A DNA stretch of 8,901 nucleotides from Oscillospiraceae bacterium (GCA_017550765.1 JAFZOC010000145.1:1-8901), one strand, 5' to 3'; shown: positions 1 to 6,649, counted from the first letter of the stretch. The notes: generated by a model not told the origin, from the letters alone. Translations and numbers: made by a program.

Positions 1-799
1 GCACCTGGGTGGTCATGACCAGGAACTTGCCCTGCCGGGTGGCGTCCCGCAGCACCCGGAAGAGCTCGTCGTCGTCATAGGAGGGCAGGCCTCCCACGCC
101 GAAGCACTCCAGGATCAGAGCGTCCTTCCGCTGCAGCAGGAACTCCAGCAGCTCGTGGTCCGTGCCGGGGATCATCTTGATCAGGCCCACCTTCTCGTCC
201 AGGGCGTCGTAGAAGCTGGGTCGCTGGGCGTGCTCCGGCCGGATGTAGCACAGCAGCCGGTGATCCAGCAGCGTCCCCAGGTCGGGGTAATTGATGCTGG
301 AGAAGGCGGCGAAGCTCTTGGAGCAGGTCTTGCGGGCCCGGGTGCCCAGGATGACCCGCCCGCTGAAGACGATGCACACGCCGCAGAGCTCCTCGGAGCA
401 GGCGCAGGTGAACGCGTCGATCAGGTTCATCTTGGAGTCGGTGGAGTCGTAGCTGATGGGCTTCTGGGCCCCGGTGAGGATGATGGGCTTGTCCGCGCCC
501 TGGATCAGATAGCTGAGGGCGGCGGCGGTGTAGGCCATGGTGTCGGTGCCGTGGCTGATGACGAAGCCGTCGTACTCGTGGTAGTGGGCCCGGATCGCCC
601 GGGTGATGGCGATCCAGTGGGGCGGGGCGATGTTGGTGCTGTCCAGGCTGAAGAGCGACAGGCAGTCCACCTTGCACAGCGCGGAGATCGCCGGGACATA
701 GTGCAGCAGCTGTTCCGGCGTCAGTTCCGGCGTCAGGCCGTCCTCCGTCATGCCCGAGGCGATGGTGCCGCCGGTGCCGATCAGCAAGATCCGTTTCAT
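1..799 (-). CDS. ansA: L-asparaginase, type I (cytoplasmic), partial at the left edge
   Basis: Hydrolyses L-asparagine to L-aspartate and ammonia in the cytoplasm. Reading the minus strand from the ATG at 799 gives 266 residues without a stop before the window ends; the family is usually about 330-340 residues, so roughly the last fifth is missing. The N-terminus carries the asparaginase signature GTGGTIAS (residues 8-15, nucleophile Thr12). The second catalytic motif HGTDT is at residues 83-87, with Thr85 and Asp86. The segment around residues 147-158 (GRVILGTRARK) matches the region that supplies the catalytic lysine. There is no signal peptide, which favours the cytosolic type I enzyme over the periplasmic type II enzyme. 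The start is supported by GGAGGGAG 5 bases upstream. It is divergent from the CotH gene and has its own promoter at 866-894. The family call is firm; substrate preference (Asn versus Gln) is not visible. Confidence 0.93.
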   Translation of the reverse strand, partial: MKRILLIGTGGTIASGMTEDGLTPELTPEQLLHYVPAISALCKVDCLSLFSLDSTNIAPPHWIAITRAIRAHYHEYDGFVISHGTDTMAYTAAALSYLIQGADKPIILTGAQKPISYDSTDSKMNLIDAFTCACSEELCGVCIVFSGRVILGTRARKTCSKSFAAFSSINYPDLGTLLDHRLLCYIRPEHAQRPSFYDALDEKVGLIKMIPGTDHELLEFLLQRKDALILECFGVGGLPSYDDDELFRVLRDATRQGKFLVMTTQV

Positions 800-804
800 G
801 GGCG

Positions 805-812
805 CTCCCTCC
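805..812 (-). promoter_or_regulatory. Ribosome binding site of the asparaginase gene
   Basis: On the minus strand GGAGGGAG precedes the ATG at 799. It fixes the start at the MKRILLIGTGGT N-terminus, which is also where asparaginase homology begins. Confidence 0.8.
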
Positions 813-865
813 ATTCTCCGGGCCGCGCCTTCCCGGCCGGCCCGTCGTCTCGATCGTTCTCCAGC

Positions 866-894
866 ATTATAGCAATGTTCGCGCAAAAGTGCAA
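866..894 (-). promoter_or_regulatory. Sigma-A-type promoter for the asparaginase gene
   Basis: On the minus strand TTGCAC (889-894) and a perfect TATAAT (866-871) are separated by exactly 17 bases. Transcription would begin near 859, giving a leader of about 60 bases before the asparaginase ATG. It sits in an AT-richer island inside an otherwise C-rich intergenic region, which supports a real promoter. Confidence 0.82.
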
Positions 895-1009
895 CGGTCC
901 TCTGCTCCCGGCCGGTCCTCGTCACGCCCCGGCCAGCCCCCCGTCTCGCCCTGTCGGCGACCCGTCTCCCCCTCTGTCCGCTCTCCTGTCGGGATCTGCA
1001 GGCTGCGCG

Positions 1010-1050
1010 TTTGATCAAAGTTGACATCGCCGCCTCTTTTGCGCTATAAT
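1010..1050 (+). promoter_or_regulatory. Consensus sigma-A promoter of the CotH-VTC-DUF4956 cluster, with adjoining palindrome
   Basis: TTGACA (1021-1026) and TATAAT (1045-1050) both match the consensus perfectly, with an 18-base spacer. The start of transcription would be near 1058, giving a leader of about 43 bases before the ATG at 1101. A 10-base perfect palindrome TTTGATCAAA (1010-1019) abuts the -35 box and could be an operator half-site or chance. The promoter indicates vegetative rather than sporulation-sigma transcription of the cluster. Confidence 0.85.
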
Positions 1051-1089
1051 AATATGCAATTTTGTCTGCTGTCGCGATCTTGTCTGCCT

Positions 1090-1096
1090 GGAGGAG
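1090..1096 (+). promoter_or_regulatory. Ribosome binding site of the CotH-family gene
   Basis: GGAGGAG lies 4 bases before the ATG at 1101. It decides the start against an in-frame TTG at 1062, which has no such site and lies only about 4 bases after the predicted transcription start. Confidence 0.82.
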
Positions 1097-1100
1097 AAGC

Positions 1101-3566
1101 ATGCTGGGGATCTTGAAAAAACGATGGTGGGCCGTCGCCGCGGCCGCCCTGGTCCTCTGCGCGCTGCTGCTGGGACTGGCCCGGCGGCCCGACGCCGCGC
1201 CGGACGCAGATCCCGCCGCGGCGGCTCCCACCGAGGCCCCGCCTCCCGTGGATGGGAGGATCCCCGGTCTCTCCTGGCCCGGCGACACCGGGGCCGAAGA
1301 TCCCGACGCCGGGAAGATCCGCATCTCGGAGCTGATGATCCGCAACAAGGCCGTCCTCCGGGACGAGGACGGCGACTTCTCCGACTGGATCGAGCTCTTA
1401 AACTGCTCGGGCGAAGCGGTGGATCTGAGCGGCTGGCGCCTCACGGACCGGGTCAGCCGCCCCGGCTGGACCTTCCCGGAAGGGACCGTCCTCTCCCCCG
1501 ACGGGCGGCTGCTGGTCTTCGCCGACGGCAAGGACCGCGCCGACCACACCACCTTCTCCCTTTCTGCGGGGGAGACGCTCTATCTCGTCACCGACCTGGG
1601 CGTCCTGGCGGACGGCGTCCTCTGCCCCGAGGGCGAGGCGGACCGCTCCTGGCTGCCCGACGGCTCCGGCGGCTGTGCCGAGTGTCTGTACCCCACGCCG
1701 GGCTATCCCAACGACGGGGCGGGCTACGCGGCCTTCATGGAGGAGCAGCTCTGCGACAGCCCCCTGCAGATCCATGAGGTCTCCACCTTCAACAGGACCG
1801 ACCGCTGGCTGGGCACCCTCGGCTACAGCGACTGGGTGGAGCTGAAGAACGTCTCGGACGCCCCGCTGCAGGCCTCGGACTACTTTCTCTCCGACGACCT
1901 GGACGCGCCGGAGCTCTACCGTCTGCCGGAGAAGACCCTGGCCCCGGGCGAGCTGCTGCTGATCCGCTGCGACGACAGCGCCCCCACCGGCGGCCTGGCC
2001 CCGGTCTGCTCCGCCTTCTCCCTGAGCTCCGACGGCGACCGGCTCTATCTCTTCGGATCCGAAGGCGCGCTCGCGGACTACGCCTCCCTGCGGGACATCC
2101 CCGCGGCGGGCAGCTACGGACGCATGGACGGCGAGAACGGCTGGTTCCTCTTCGCCGTGGCCAGCCCCGGCTCCGAGAACGCCGGCGGCGAGCGCCGCAT
2201 CGCGGACAAGCCCCGCTCCGCCGCGCCCGACGGCGTCTTCGATGGCGTGGAGCGCGTCACCGTGGTCCTGGAGGGCGAGGGCGAGATCCACTATACCGTC
2301 GACGGCAGCTGCCCAAGCGCGGCGAGCCCCGTCTACACCGAGCCCATCGTCCTGGAGAAGACCGGCATCGTCCGGGCCATCTCCATCCAGGAGGGCGCCC
2401 TGCCCAGCCGGGCCCTGACCCTGAGCTATTTCCTCAACGAGGGGCACAGCCTGCCCGTGGTGAGCCTGGTCTCCGACAACGACCGCCTGGACTGGATCTA
2501 CAACGGCGCTCACAAGGGCATCGAAGCCCCCGCCAGCCTCTCCTTCTACGAGGACGGCGGCAGCTTCACCATCCCCTGCGGCGTGAAGATGCACGGCGAG
2601 ACCAGTCTGATCCTGCCCAAGAAGAACATGAGCCTGCGCTTCCGCGGCGCCTACGGCCAGGGCGAGCTCCACTACGACCTCTTCGGCGGCGGCGTCACGG
2701 ACTTCAACGACCTGCTGCTGCGCGCCGGGCAGGACTACTACCACGCGATCGTCCGCAACGAGCTCTGTACGGAGCTGGCCCTCCAGGCCACGGACAGCGT
2801 GATCTGCTCCCGCAGCCGTTACTGCGTGCTGTACATCGACGGGCGCTACTGGGGCATCTACGCCCTGGGCGAGAAGCTCAACGAGGCCATGTACGCCCAT
2901 CTGGCCGGCGTCAGCCGGGACAGCGTCACCGTGGACCAGCCCCCGCTCTACTATGCCCACGCCATGTACCAGGAGGTCTTCGACTACGCCACGACCCACG
3001 ACATGTCCGACCCCGACCTGTACGCCGAGCTCTGCAGCCGCCTGGACGTGCAGAGCCTGGCCGACTGGGTGGTGCTGGAGGGGGTCTTCGCCAACTCTGA
3101 CCTGGCCTTCGGCAACGTCCGCTACTGCCGCTCCACCGAGACCGACGGGAAGTGGCGGGTGATGCTCTACGATCTGGACAGCACCTTCTACAGCGAGGAG
3201 CACTGTTTCTCCGAGACCCTCTCCCCCTTCGCCCGCAGTCAGCGGCAGACGGGCCAGCTCCTGGGCGCGCTGCTGCGCGCGCCGGCGTTCCGCGATCTGC
3301 TCCTGGCCAGGGCAGGCGAGCTGATCCGGGGCCCCCTCTCCAACGAGAAGATCCTGGCGGAGCTGGACCTGCTGGCGGCGGAGGTGGAGCCGGAGGTGGA
3401 GCGGGACTACACGCGCTTCTATCTCAGCAAGACCGGCTGGGAGTGGAACGTGGACTGGGTCCGCGCCCTCATCACCGACAAGGACTGGAGCAAGACCTGT
3501 ACCGACAAGCTCTGTTACTATCTCCGGGTGACCGAGGAGGAGCGGGCGCAGTACTTCGGCGGCTGA
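1101..3566 (+). CDS. Membrane-anchored CotH-family kinase with two lamin-tail domains
   Basis: 821 residues from the ATG at 1101. A positively charged N-terminus (KKRWW) and a hydrophobic segment at residues 9-27 look like a signal anchor; a Pro/Ala/Asp-rich linker runs to about residue 70. Two lamin-tail-like domains follow, at about 72-172 (SDWIELLNCSGEAVDLSGW) and 220-330 (SDWVELKNVSDAPLQASDY). A chitobiase/hexosaminidase C-terminal-like domain covers about 368-444 (IHYTVDG). The CotH domain spans about 493-700, with KKNMSLRFRG near 507-516, GIYALGEKLN at 585-594, NSDLAFGNVRY at 665-675 and the metal-site-like LYDLDSTF at 689-696. Bacillus CotH is an atypical protein kinase that phosphorylates spore coat proteins; the substrate here is unknown. 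The kinase-type Asp residues (667, 691, 693) and Asn672 are present, so activity is plausible. It is the first gene of the cluster, 129 bases before the VTC gene, and would sit on the outer face of the membrane. A purely structural role cannot be excluded. Confidence 0.88.
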   Translation: MLGILKKRWWAVAAAALVLCALLLGLARRPDAAPDADPAAAAPTEAPPPVDGRIPGLSWPGDTGAEDPDAGKIRISELMIRNKAVLRDEDGDFSDWIELLNCSGEAVDLSGWRLTDRVSRPGWTFPEGTVLSPDGRLLVFADGKDRADHTTFSLSAGETLYLVTDLGVLADGVLCPEGEADRSWLPDGSGGCAECLYPTPGYPNDGAGYAAFMEEQLCDSPLQIHEVSTFNRTDRWLGTLGYSDWVELKNVSDAPLQASDYFLSDDLDAPELYRLPEKTLAPGELLLIRCDDSAPTGGLAPVCSAFSLSSDGDRLYLFGSEGALADYASLRDIPAAGSYGRMDGENGWFLFAVASPGSENAGGERRIADKPRSAAPDGVFDGVERVTVVLEGEGEIHYTVDGSCPSAASPVYTEPIVLEKTGIVRAISIQEGALPSRALTLSYFLNEGHSLPVVSLVSDNDRLDWIYNGAHKGIEAPASLSFYEDGGSFTIPCGVKMHGETSLILPKKNMSLRFRGAYGQGELHYDLFGGGVTDFNDLLLRAGQDYYHAIVRNELCTELALQATDSVICSRSRYCVLYIDGRYWGIYALGEKLNEAMYAHLAGVSRDSVTVDQPPLYYAHAMYQEVFDYATTHDMSDPDLYAELCSRLDVQSLADWVVLEGVFANSDLAFGNVRYCRSTETDGKWRVMLYDLDSTFYSEEHCFSETLSPFARSQRQTGQLLGALLRAPAFRDLLLARAGELIRGPLSNEKILAELDLLAAEVEPEVERDYTRFYLSKTGWEWNVDWVRALITDKDWSKTCTDKLCYYLRVTEEERAQYFGG

Positions 3567-3583
3567 GCGCCCGGTACGGGCGC
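3567..3583 (+). other. Stem-loop directly after the CotH stop codon
   Basis: GCGCCCG (3567-3573) pairs perfectly with CGGGCGC (3577-3583) around a 3-base loop. No U-tract follows, so it is not a standard intrinsic terminator. It could slow 3'-end decay or mark an RNA processing site between the CotH and VTC cistrons. Confidence 0.5.
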
Positions 3584-3587
3584 AGGC

Positions 3588-3601
3588 CCGGCGCGAGCCG
3601 G
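3588..3601 (+). other. Small stem-loop with GNRA-type tetraloop
   Basis: CCGGC and GCCGG form a 5-base-pair stem closed by the tetraloop GCGA, which fits the stable GNRA class. It is the second of several hairpins in the 129-base CotH-VTC gap. Short GC-rich stems can arise by chance in such DNA. Confidence 0.35.
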
Positions 3602-3640
3602 AGCGCCGCCATGGGCACAGCGCCCGGCATCGCGCCGCCG

Positions 3641-3669
3641 CCTCCCGGGGAGGGCGCATCCCCCTCCCC
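3641..3669 (+). other. GC-rich hairpin just upstream of the VTC ribosome binding site
   Basis: GGGGAGGG (3647-3654) pairs perfectly with CCCTCCCC (3662-3669) around a 7-base loop. A competing hairpin, CCTCC (3641-3645) with GGAGG (3649-3653), uses the same purine arm, so the two are mutually exclusive. It ends 12 bases before the AAGGGA ribosome binding site of the VTC gene and may tune its translation. No U-run follows, so it is not a terminator. Confidence 0.45.
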
Positions 3670-3681
3670 GCAAAGATATGC

Positions 3682-3687
3682 AAGGGA
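3682..3687 (+). promoter_or_regulatory. Ribosome binding site of the VTC gene
   Basis: AAGGGA lies 8 bases before the ATG at 3696. This places the start at MSETILTFKR rather than at the upstream in-frame ATG at 3678, which has only pyrimidine-rich sequence before it. Confidence 0.7.
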
Positions 3688-3695
3688 CTTTTGCT

Positions 3696-4421
3696 ATGAG
3701 CGAGACGATCCTGACCTTCAAACGGTCTGAAAAGAAATATCTGCTCAGCGCGGAGCAGTTCGACGCCCTGTGGAAAGAGCTGGGCCCTCATCTGCAGCCT
3801 GACGAGTATCCCAAGAGCACCGTCTGCAGCATCTACTACGACACCGACGACTACCGCATGATCCGCCACAGCATCGACGCGCCGGTCTACAAGGCGAAAC
3901 TGCGCCTGCGCAGCTACGATGTCCCCAGCCGGGAGGACCCGGTGTTCGTCGAGCTGAAGAAGAAGTACCGGGGCATCGTCTACAAGCGGCGGGTGGCCCT
4001 GTCCGCCCGGGCGGCGTCCCGCTGGCTGGACGAGGGCGCGGCCCCTGCGGAGGCCGACCAGACCACCCGGGAGATCGACTGGCTGCTGCGCGACCTGCGC
4101 CCACGGGCCAAGGTCTTCCTGGCCTGCGACCGGCTGGCCTTCCGGGACCGGGAGGAGCCGGAGCTGCGCATCACCTTCGACCGGGACATCCGCTGGCGGG
4201 AGGACGATCTGGACCTGACGGCCGGGGACCGGGGCGAGCCGCTGCTGCCCCCGGGCCAGGTGCTCATGGAGATCAAGATCCCCGAGGCCATGCCCCTGTG
4301 GCTGGCCCACCTGCTCTCGGAGCAGTCCATCTTCCCGGTGAGCTTCTCCAAATACGGCACCTGTTATAAAGAGCACATCTTCAATACATACATCCTGGGA
4401 GGGCCTGTACATGCTCGATAG
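3696..4421 (+). CDS. VTC-domain polyphosphate polymerase
   Basis: 241 residues, a full-length bacterial VTC domain with no SPX domain and no membrane segment. In yeast Vtc4 this tunnel fold polymerises polyphosphate from the gamma-phosphate of ATP. The expected basic and acidic tunnel motifs are present in order: FKRSEKKY (8-15), YYDTDDYRM (47-55), KAKLRLRSY (66-74), VELKKKYRG (85-93), YKRR (96-99), RITFDRD (158-164), MEIKIP (191-196) and FSKYGT (217-222). The active site therefore looks intact. It overlaps the downstream DUF4956 gene by 11 bases in another frame, so the two are probably translationally coupled. The product may be polyphosphate, but some members of this fold family use other phosphate substrates. 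It is likely cytosolic, or docked on DUF4956. The domain call is firm; the product is inferred from the family. Confidence 0.9.
   Translation: MSETILTFKRSEKKYLLSAEQFDALWKELGPHLQPDEYPKSTVCSIYYDTDDYRMIRHSIDAPVYKAKLRLRSYDVPSREDPVFVELKKKYRGIVYKRRVALSARAASRWLDEGAAPAEADQTTREIDWLLRDLRPRAKVFLACDRLAFRDREEPELRITFDRDIRWREDDLDLTAGDRGEPLLPPGQVLMEIKIPEAMPLWLAHLLSEQSIFPVSFSKYGTCYKEHIFNTYILGGPVHAR
4398..4403 (+). promoter_or_regulatory. Ribosome binding site of the DUF4956 gene, inside the VTC coding region
   Basis: GGAGGG lies 7 bases before the ATG at 4411. It is within the last codons of the VTC gene, which fits a coupled translation restart. Confidence 0.75.
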
Positions 4422-5073
4422 CATCCTTTCCGCGGAAATGACCCTTTCCGCCTTCCTGATCTGTGAACTGACCGCCATGGTCCTGGGCTTCGGCGTGGCG
4501 CTGGTCTACCTGTTCCGGGACCGGCACACCGGCGCCTTTTCCCAGTCCCTGGCCCTGCTGCCCGGCGTGGTGACCCTGGTCATCATGCTGGTCAACGGCA
4601 ACATCGGCGCGGGGCTGGCCGTGGCCGGCACCTTCGCCCTGGTCCGCTTCCGCAGCGCCCCCGGCTCCGCCAAGGAGATCACGGGCCTGTTCACCGCGGT
4701 GGCGGTCGGGCTGGCCTGCGGCATGGGCTATGTGGGCGTGGCCGTCATCTTCTTCGTGCTGATGGCGGTCTATGTGCTGCTGCTGGGGAACTTCCGCTTC
4801 GGCGAGGAGGGCCTGCGGCACCGCCACCTGAAGATCACCATCCCGGAGACCGCGGACTACGAGACCCTCTTCGAGGACCTCTTCCAGCAGTACACCACCC
4901 GGCACGAGCTCATCAAGGTCCGCACCACCAACATGGGCACCCTCTATGAGCTCCACTATCAGATCGAGCTGAAAGACCCCCGGCACACCCGGGACTTCGT
5001 CGACGCGATCCGCTGCCGCAACGGCAATCTGAACATCGTCCTCGGCCGGGAAGCCGAGAAGGACATCATGTGA
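4411..5073 (+). CDS. DUF4956 family membrane protein
   Basis: 220 residues. Hydrophobic segments are visible at about 13-35, 46-62, 64-79, 91-107 and 108-126, giving four or five membrane passes. A conserved-looking loop ALVRFRSAPGSAKEITGLF (residues 76-94) lies between the third and fourth segments. The C-terminal part (about 138-220) is soluble and mixed alpha/beta, probably cytoplasmic. The family has no established function known to me; from memory it is a recurrent neighbour of VTC-domain and CotH-domain genes in Clostridia. The 11-base overlap with the VTC gene suggests fixed stoichiometry. I infer a membrane partner of the polymerase, possibly the export channel or anchor that fused transmembrane segments provide in eukaryotic VTC proteins. 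A small-molecule transporter or MgtC-like stress protein remains possible. Confidence 0.87.
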   Translation: MLDSILSAEMTLSAFLICELTAMVLGFGVALVYLFRDRHTGAFSQSLALLPGVVTLVIMLVNGNIGAGLAVAGTFALVRFRSAPGSAKEITGLFTAVAVGLACGMGYVGVAVIFFVLMAVYVLLLGNFRFGEEGLRHRHLKITIPETADYETLFEDLFQQYTTRHELIKVRTTNMGTLYELHYQIELKDPRHTRDFVDAIRCRNGNLNIVLGREAEKDIM

Positions 5074-5079
5074 TCTGAC

Positions 5080-5101
5080 CGCGCGGCCACGCAGCCGCGC
5101 G
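5080..5101 (+). other. Stem-loop between the DUF4956 and lipoprotein genes
   Basis: CGCGCGGC (5080-5087) pairs perfectly with GCCGCGCG (5094-5101) around a 6-base loop. It begins 7 bases after the DUF4956 stop codon. No U-tract follows, so complete termination is unlikely; partial attenuation or protection of the upstream mRNA is more plausible and would let the lipoprotein be expressed at a different level. Confidence 0.5.
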
Positions 5102-5131
5102 CCGGACCACCCGACAGGGAGATACCAGTCT

Positions 5132-6457
5132 ATGAGATCCAAGAGAACGCTCCTGCCCCTGCTGCTCCTGGCAGCGCTCCTGCTCTCCGCCTGCGCGGGG
5201 AACGCCGGCACGCCCGCCGGTGAGGGCCCGGCCGCGTCGGCCCAGCCCTCCCCGGACCACACCGTCATCACCTTCAGCGGCAGCGAGGTCCAGATCCTCG
5301 GCGGCGGCGCCCGGGACGAGGGCGACGCCGTGGTCATCAGCGCCGCCGGCACCTATGAAGTCACCGGCGTCAGCCAGGACAAGGCCCTGATCGTGGACAC
5401 CGGGGACGACGCCATGGACGTGACGCTGATCCTCAACAACGCCGAGATCGCGAGCCTCACCGGCCCCGCGCTCCACATCCGACAGGCCAAGCATTTCCGT
5501 CTGCAGCTGGCCGCGGGCAGCGTCAGCCGGCTCACGTCCGGCACAGAGGAGCAGGCCCAGGCCGCCAGCCCCGACGCCTCCGGCGCCGCCCTCTACAGCG
5601 AGGACGACATGGACATCGAGGGCGAAGGCCGCCTCATCGTCTGCGGCTACCTGAACAACGGCATCGGCTGCAAGGACGATCTGGACATCAACAGCGGCGA
5701 GATCGTGGTCGTGGCCGTCAACAACGGCGTCAAGGGCAACGACTCCGTCCAGATCAAGGGCGGCAGCCTCACGGTCACCGCCTGGGGCGACGGCGTCAAG
5801 TCCAGCACCGCCGACAAGGCGGGCAAGGGCGCCGTGGAGATCTCCGGCGGCTCTGTCCGGATCGAGTGCTGGGGCGACGGGATCCAGGCGGCCACCCAGC
5901 TGCGCGTCACCGGAGGCGAGCTCTCCGTGAAGGCCCAGGGCCAGGGCGATGAACAGAGCAGCAAGGCCCTGAAAGCCGGCGGCGACATCGCCCTGGAGGG
6001 CGGCCAGATCTCCCTGGAGAGCCAGGAGGACGGCCTCCGCTCCGAGACGGGCAGCGTGCGCCTCTGCGGCGCCTCGCTGGAGATCCTGGCGGCGGGCGAC
6101 GGCATCCAGGCCGGCGAGAAGGGCAGCGGACTGGGCGACGTGGTCCTGGAGAGCGGCACGGTCCGCATCGACGCAGGCAAGCAGGCCGTGAAGGCCCGGG
6201 GCAGTTTCACCGTGACCGGCGGCAGCCTCACGGCCCTCTGCGGCTCCGGCAAGCAGGCGGGCCCGGAAGGGGAGCTGCCCTGGCTCCTGTGCCCGATCGC
6301 CGGCTCCGCCGGGGACGAGATCGCGGCGGGGGATCTGCCGGCGCTGACGGCCCGGCGGGACTTCTCCTGTCTGCTGCTGGCAGACGGCGCCCTGCCCCGC
6401 GGCGAGGTCCTCCCCGTCTCCTGCGGGACCGCCCAGATCGAGGCCCAGGTCAGATAG
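5132..6457 (+). CDS. Cthe_2159-family carbohydrate-binding beta-helix lipoprotein (DUF4353-type)
   Basis: 441 residues. The N-terminus is a clear lipoprotein signal: basic start (RSKR), hydrophobic core at 7-18 and lipobox LSAC with Cys21. A Gly/Ala/Pro-rich spacer runs to about residue 42. From about 175 to 370 there are roughly eight degenerate turns of 22-29 residues, each opening with a GDG-like triplet (NNG 176-178, NNG 197-199, GDG 219-221, GDG 248-250, EDG 299-301, GDG 322-324) and ending in a short beta strand after GG (GGSLTV, GGSVRI, GGELSV, GGQISL, GGSLTA). This is a right-handed parallel beta-helix as in pectate lyases. Cthe_2159 of Clostridium thermocellum, the family reference, binds cellulose and acidic sugars and carries calcium. 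The C-terminal 60 residues form a separate cap. The start is fixed by AGGGAG 10 bases upstream. It is anchored on the outer membrane face and is likely co-transcribed with the three upstream genes. Lyase activity is not evident. Confidence 0.85.
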   Translation: MRSKRTLLPLLLLAALLLSACAGNAGTPAGEGPAASAQPSPDHTVITFSGSEVQILGGGARDEGDAVVISAAGTYEVTGVSQDKALIVDTGDDAMDVTLILNNAEIASLTGPALHIRQAKHFRLQLAAGSVSRLTSGTEEQAQAASPDASGAALYSEDDMDIEGEGRLIVCGYLNNGIGCKDDLDINSGEIVVVAVNNGVKGNDSVQIKGGSLTVTAWGDGVKSSTADKAGKGAVEISGGSVRIECWGDGIQAATQLRVTGGELSVKAQGQGDEQSSKALKAGGDIALEGGQISLESQEDGLRSETGSVRLCGASLEILAAGDGIQAGEKGSGLGDVVLESGTVRIDAGKQAVKARGSFTVTGGSLTALCGSGKQAGPEGELPWLLCPIAGSAGDEIAAGDLPALTARRDFSCLLLADGALPRGEVLPVSCGTAQIEAQVR

Positions 6458-6535
6458 CCCCTCTCGAGATCGTCCTGACGGCCGATCCTGACGAGCCGAG
6501 ACGATACGGAACAGAAGATCGCGTGAAGATCAGAC

Positions 6536-6571
6536 CGAGAGCCCCGGGCGGATGCCCGGGGCTCTCGACCT
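6536..6571. repeat. GC-rich hairpin repeat, copy 1
   Basis: A perfect 14-base-pair inverted repeat, CGAGAGCCCCGGGC (6536-6549) with its complement (6554-6567), around the loop GGAT. Positions 6537-6571 are repeated exactly at 6707-6741. No U-tract follows on either strand. It may be a dispersed palindromic element that shields mRNA 3' ends. Confidence 0.75.
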
Positions 6572-6649
6572 GTAGACAGACCCGATCCGGCATCGTTTCG
6601 ACAAGCATGGTGGAAGGGGGATGGCCCACCCTTCACGTTCCATACACGC

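Larger units (their letters stand above)
800..1100. other. Divergent intergenic region between asparaginase and CotH genes
   Basis: About 300 bases without a convincing gene. It holds the asparaginase ribosome binding site and promoter on the minus strand, then a pyrimidine-rich stretch at about 898-990 in which I see no motif, and then the plus-strand promoter of the CotH gene cluster. The two promoters point away from each other with about 125 bases between their -35 boxes. Confidence 0.75.

Noticed and set aside
155..1024. Plus-strand open frame opposite the asparaginase
   Set aside because: It is antisense to a gene with both catalytic motifs and runs on into the promoter region. It has no ribosome binding site or recognisable domain.
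1062..1100. TTG at 1062 as start of the CotH-family protein
   Set aside because: It is only about 4 bases from the predicted transcription start and has no ribosome binding site. The ATG at 1101 has GGAGGAG and gives a proper membrane anchor.
3678..3695. ATG at 3678 as start of the VTC protein
   Set aside because: No ribosome binding site precedes it, while the ATG at 3696 has AAGGGA at 8 bases.
1398..4478. Very long minus-strand open frame (about 1000 codons) opposite the CotH and VTC genes
   Set aside because: Its translation is low-complexity Val/Gly/Gln/Ala/Arg-rich with no domain, and it is antisense to two genes with clear motifs. Long antisense frames are expected in GC-rich coding DNA.
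6536..6567. Hairpin repeat copy 1 as an intrinsic terminator
   Set aside because: The stem is strong but there is no U-tract on either strand; the bidirectional terminator at 6650-6684 is the better candidate.
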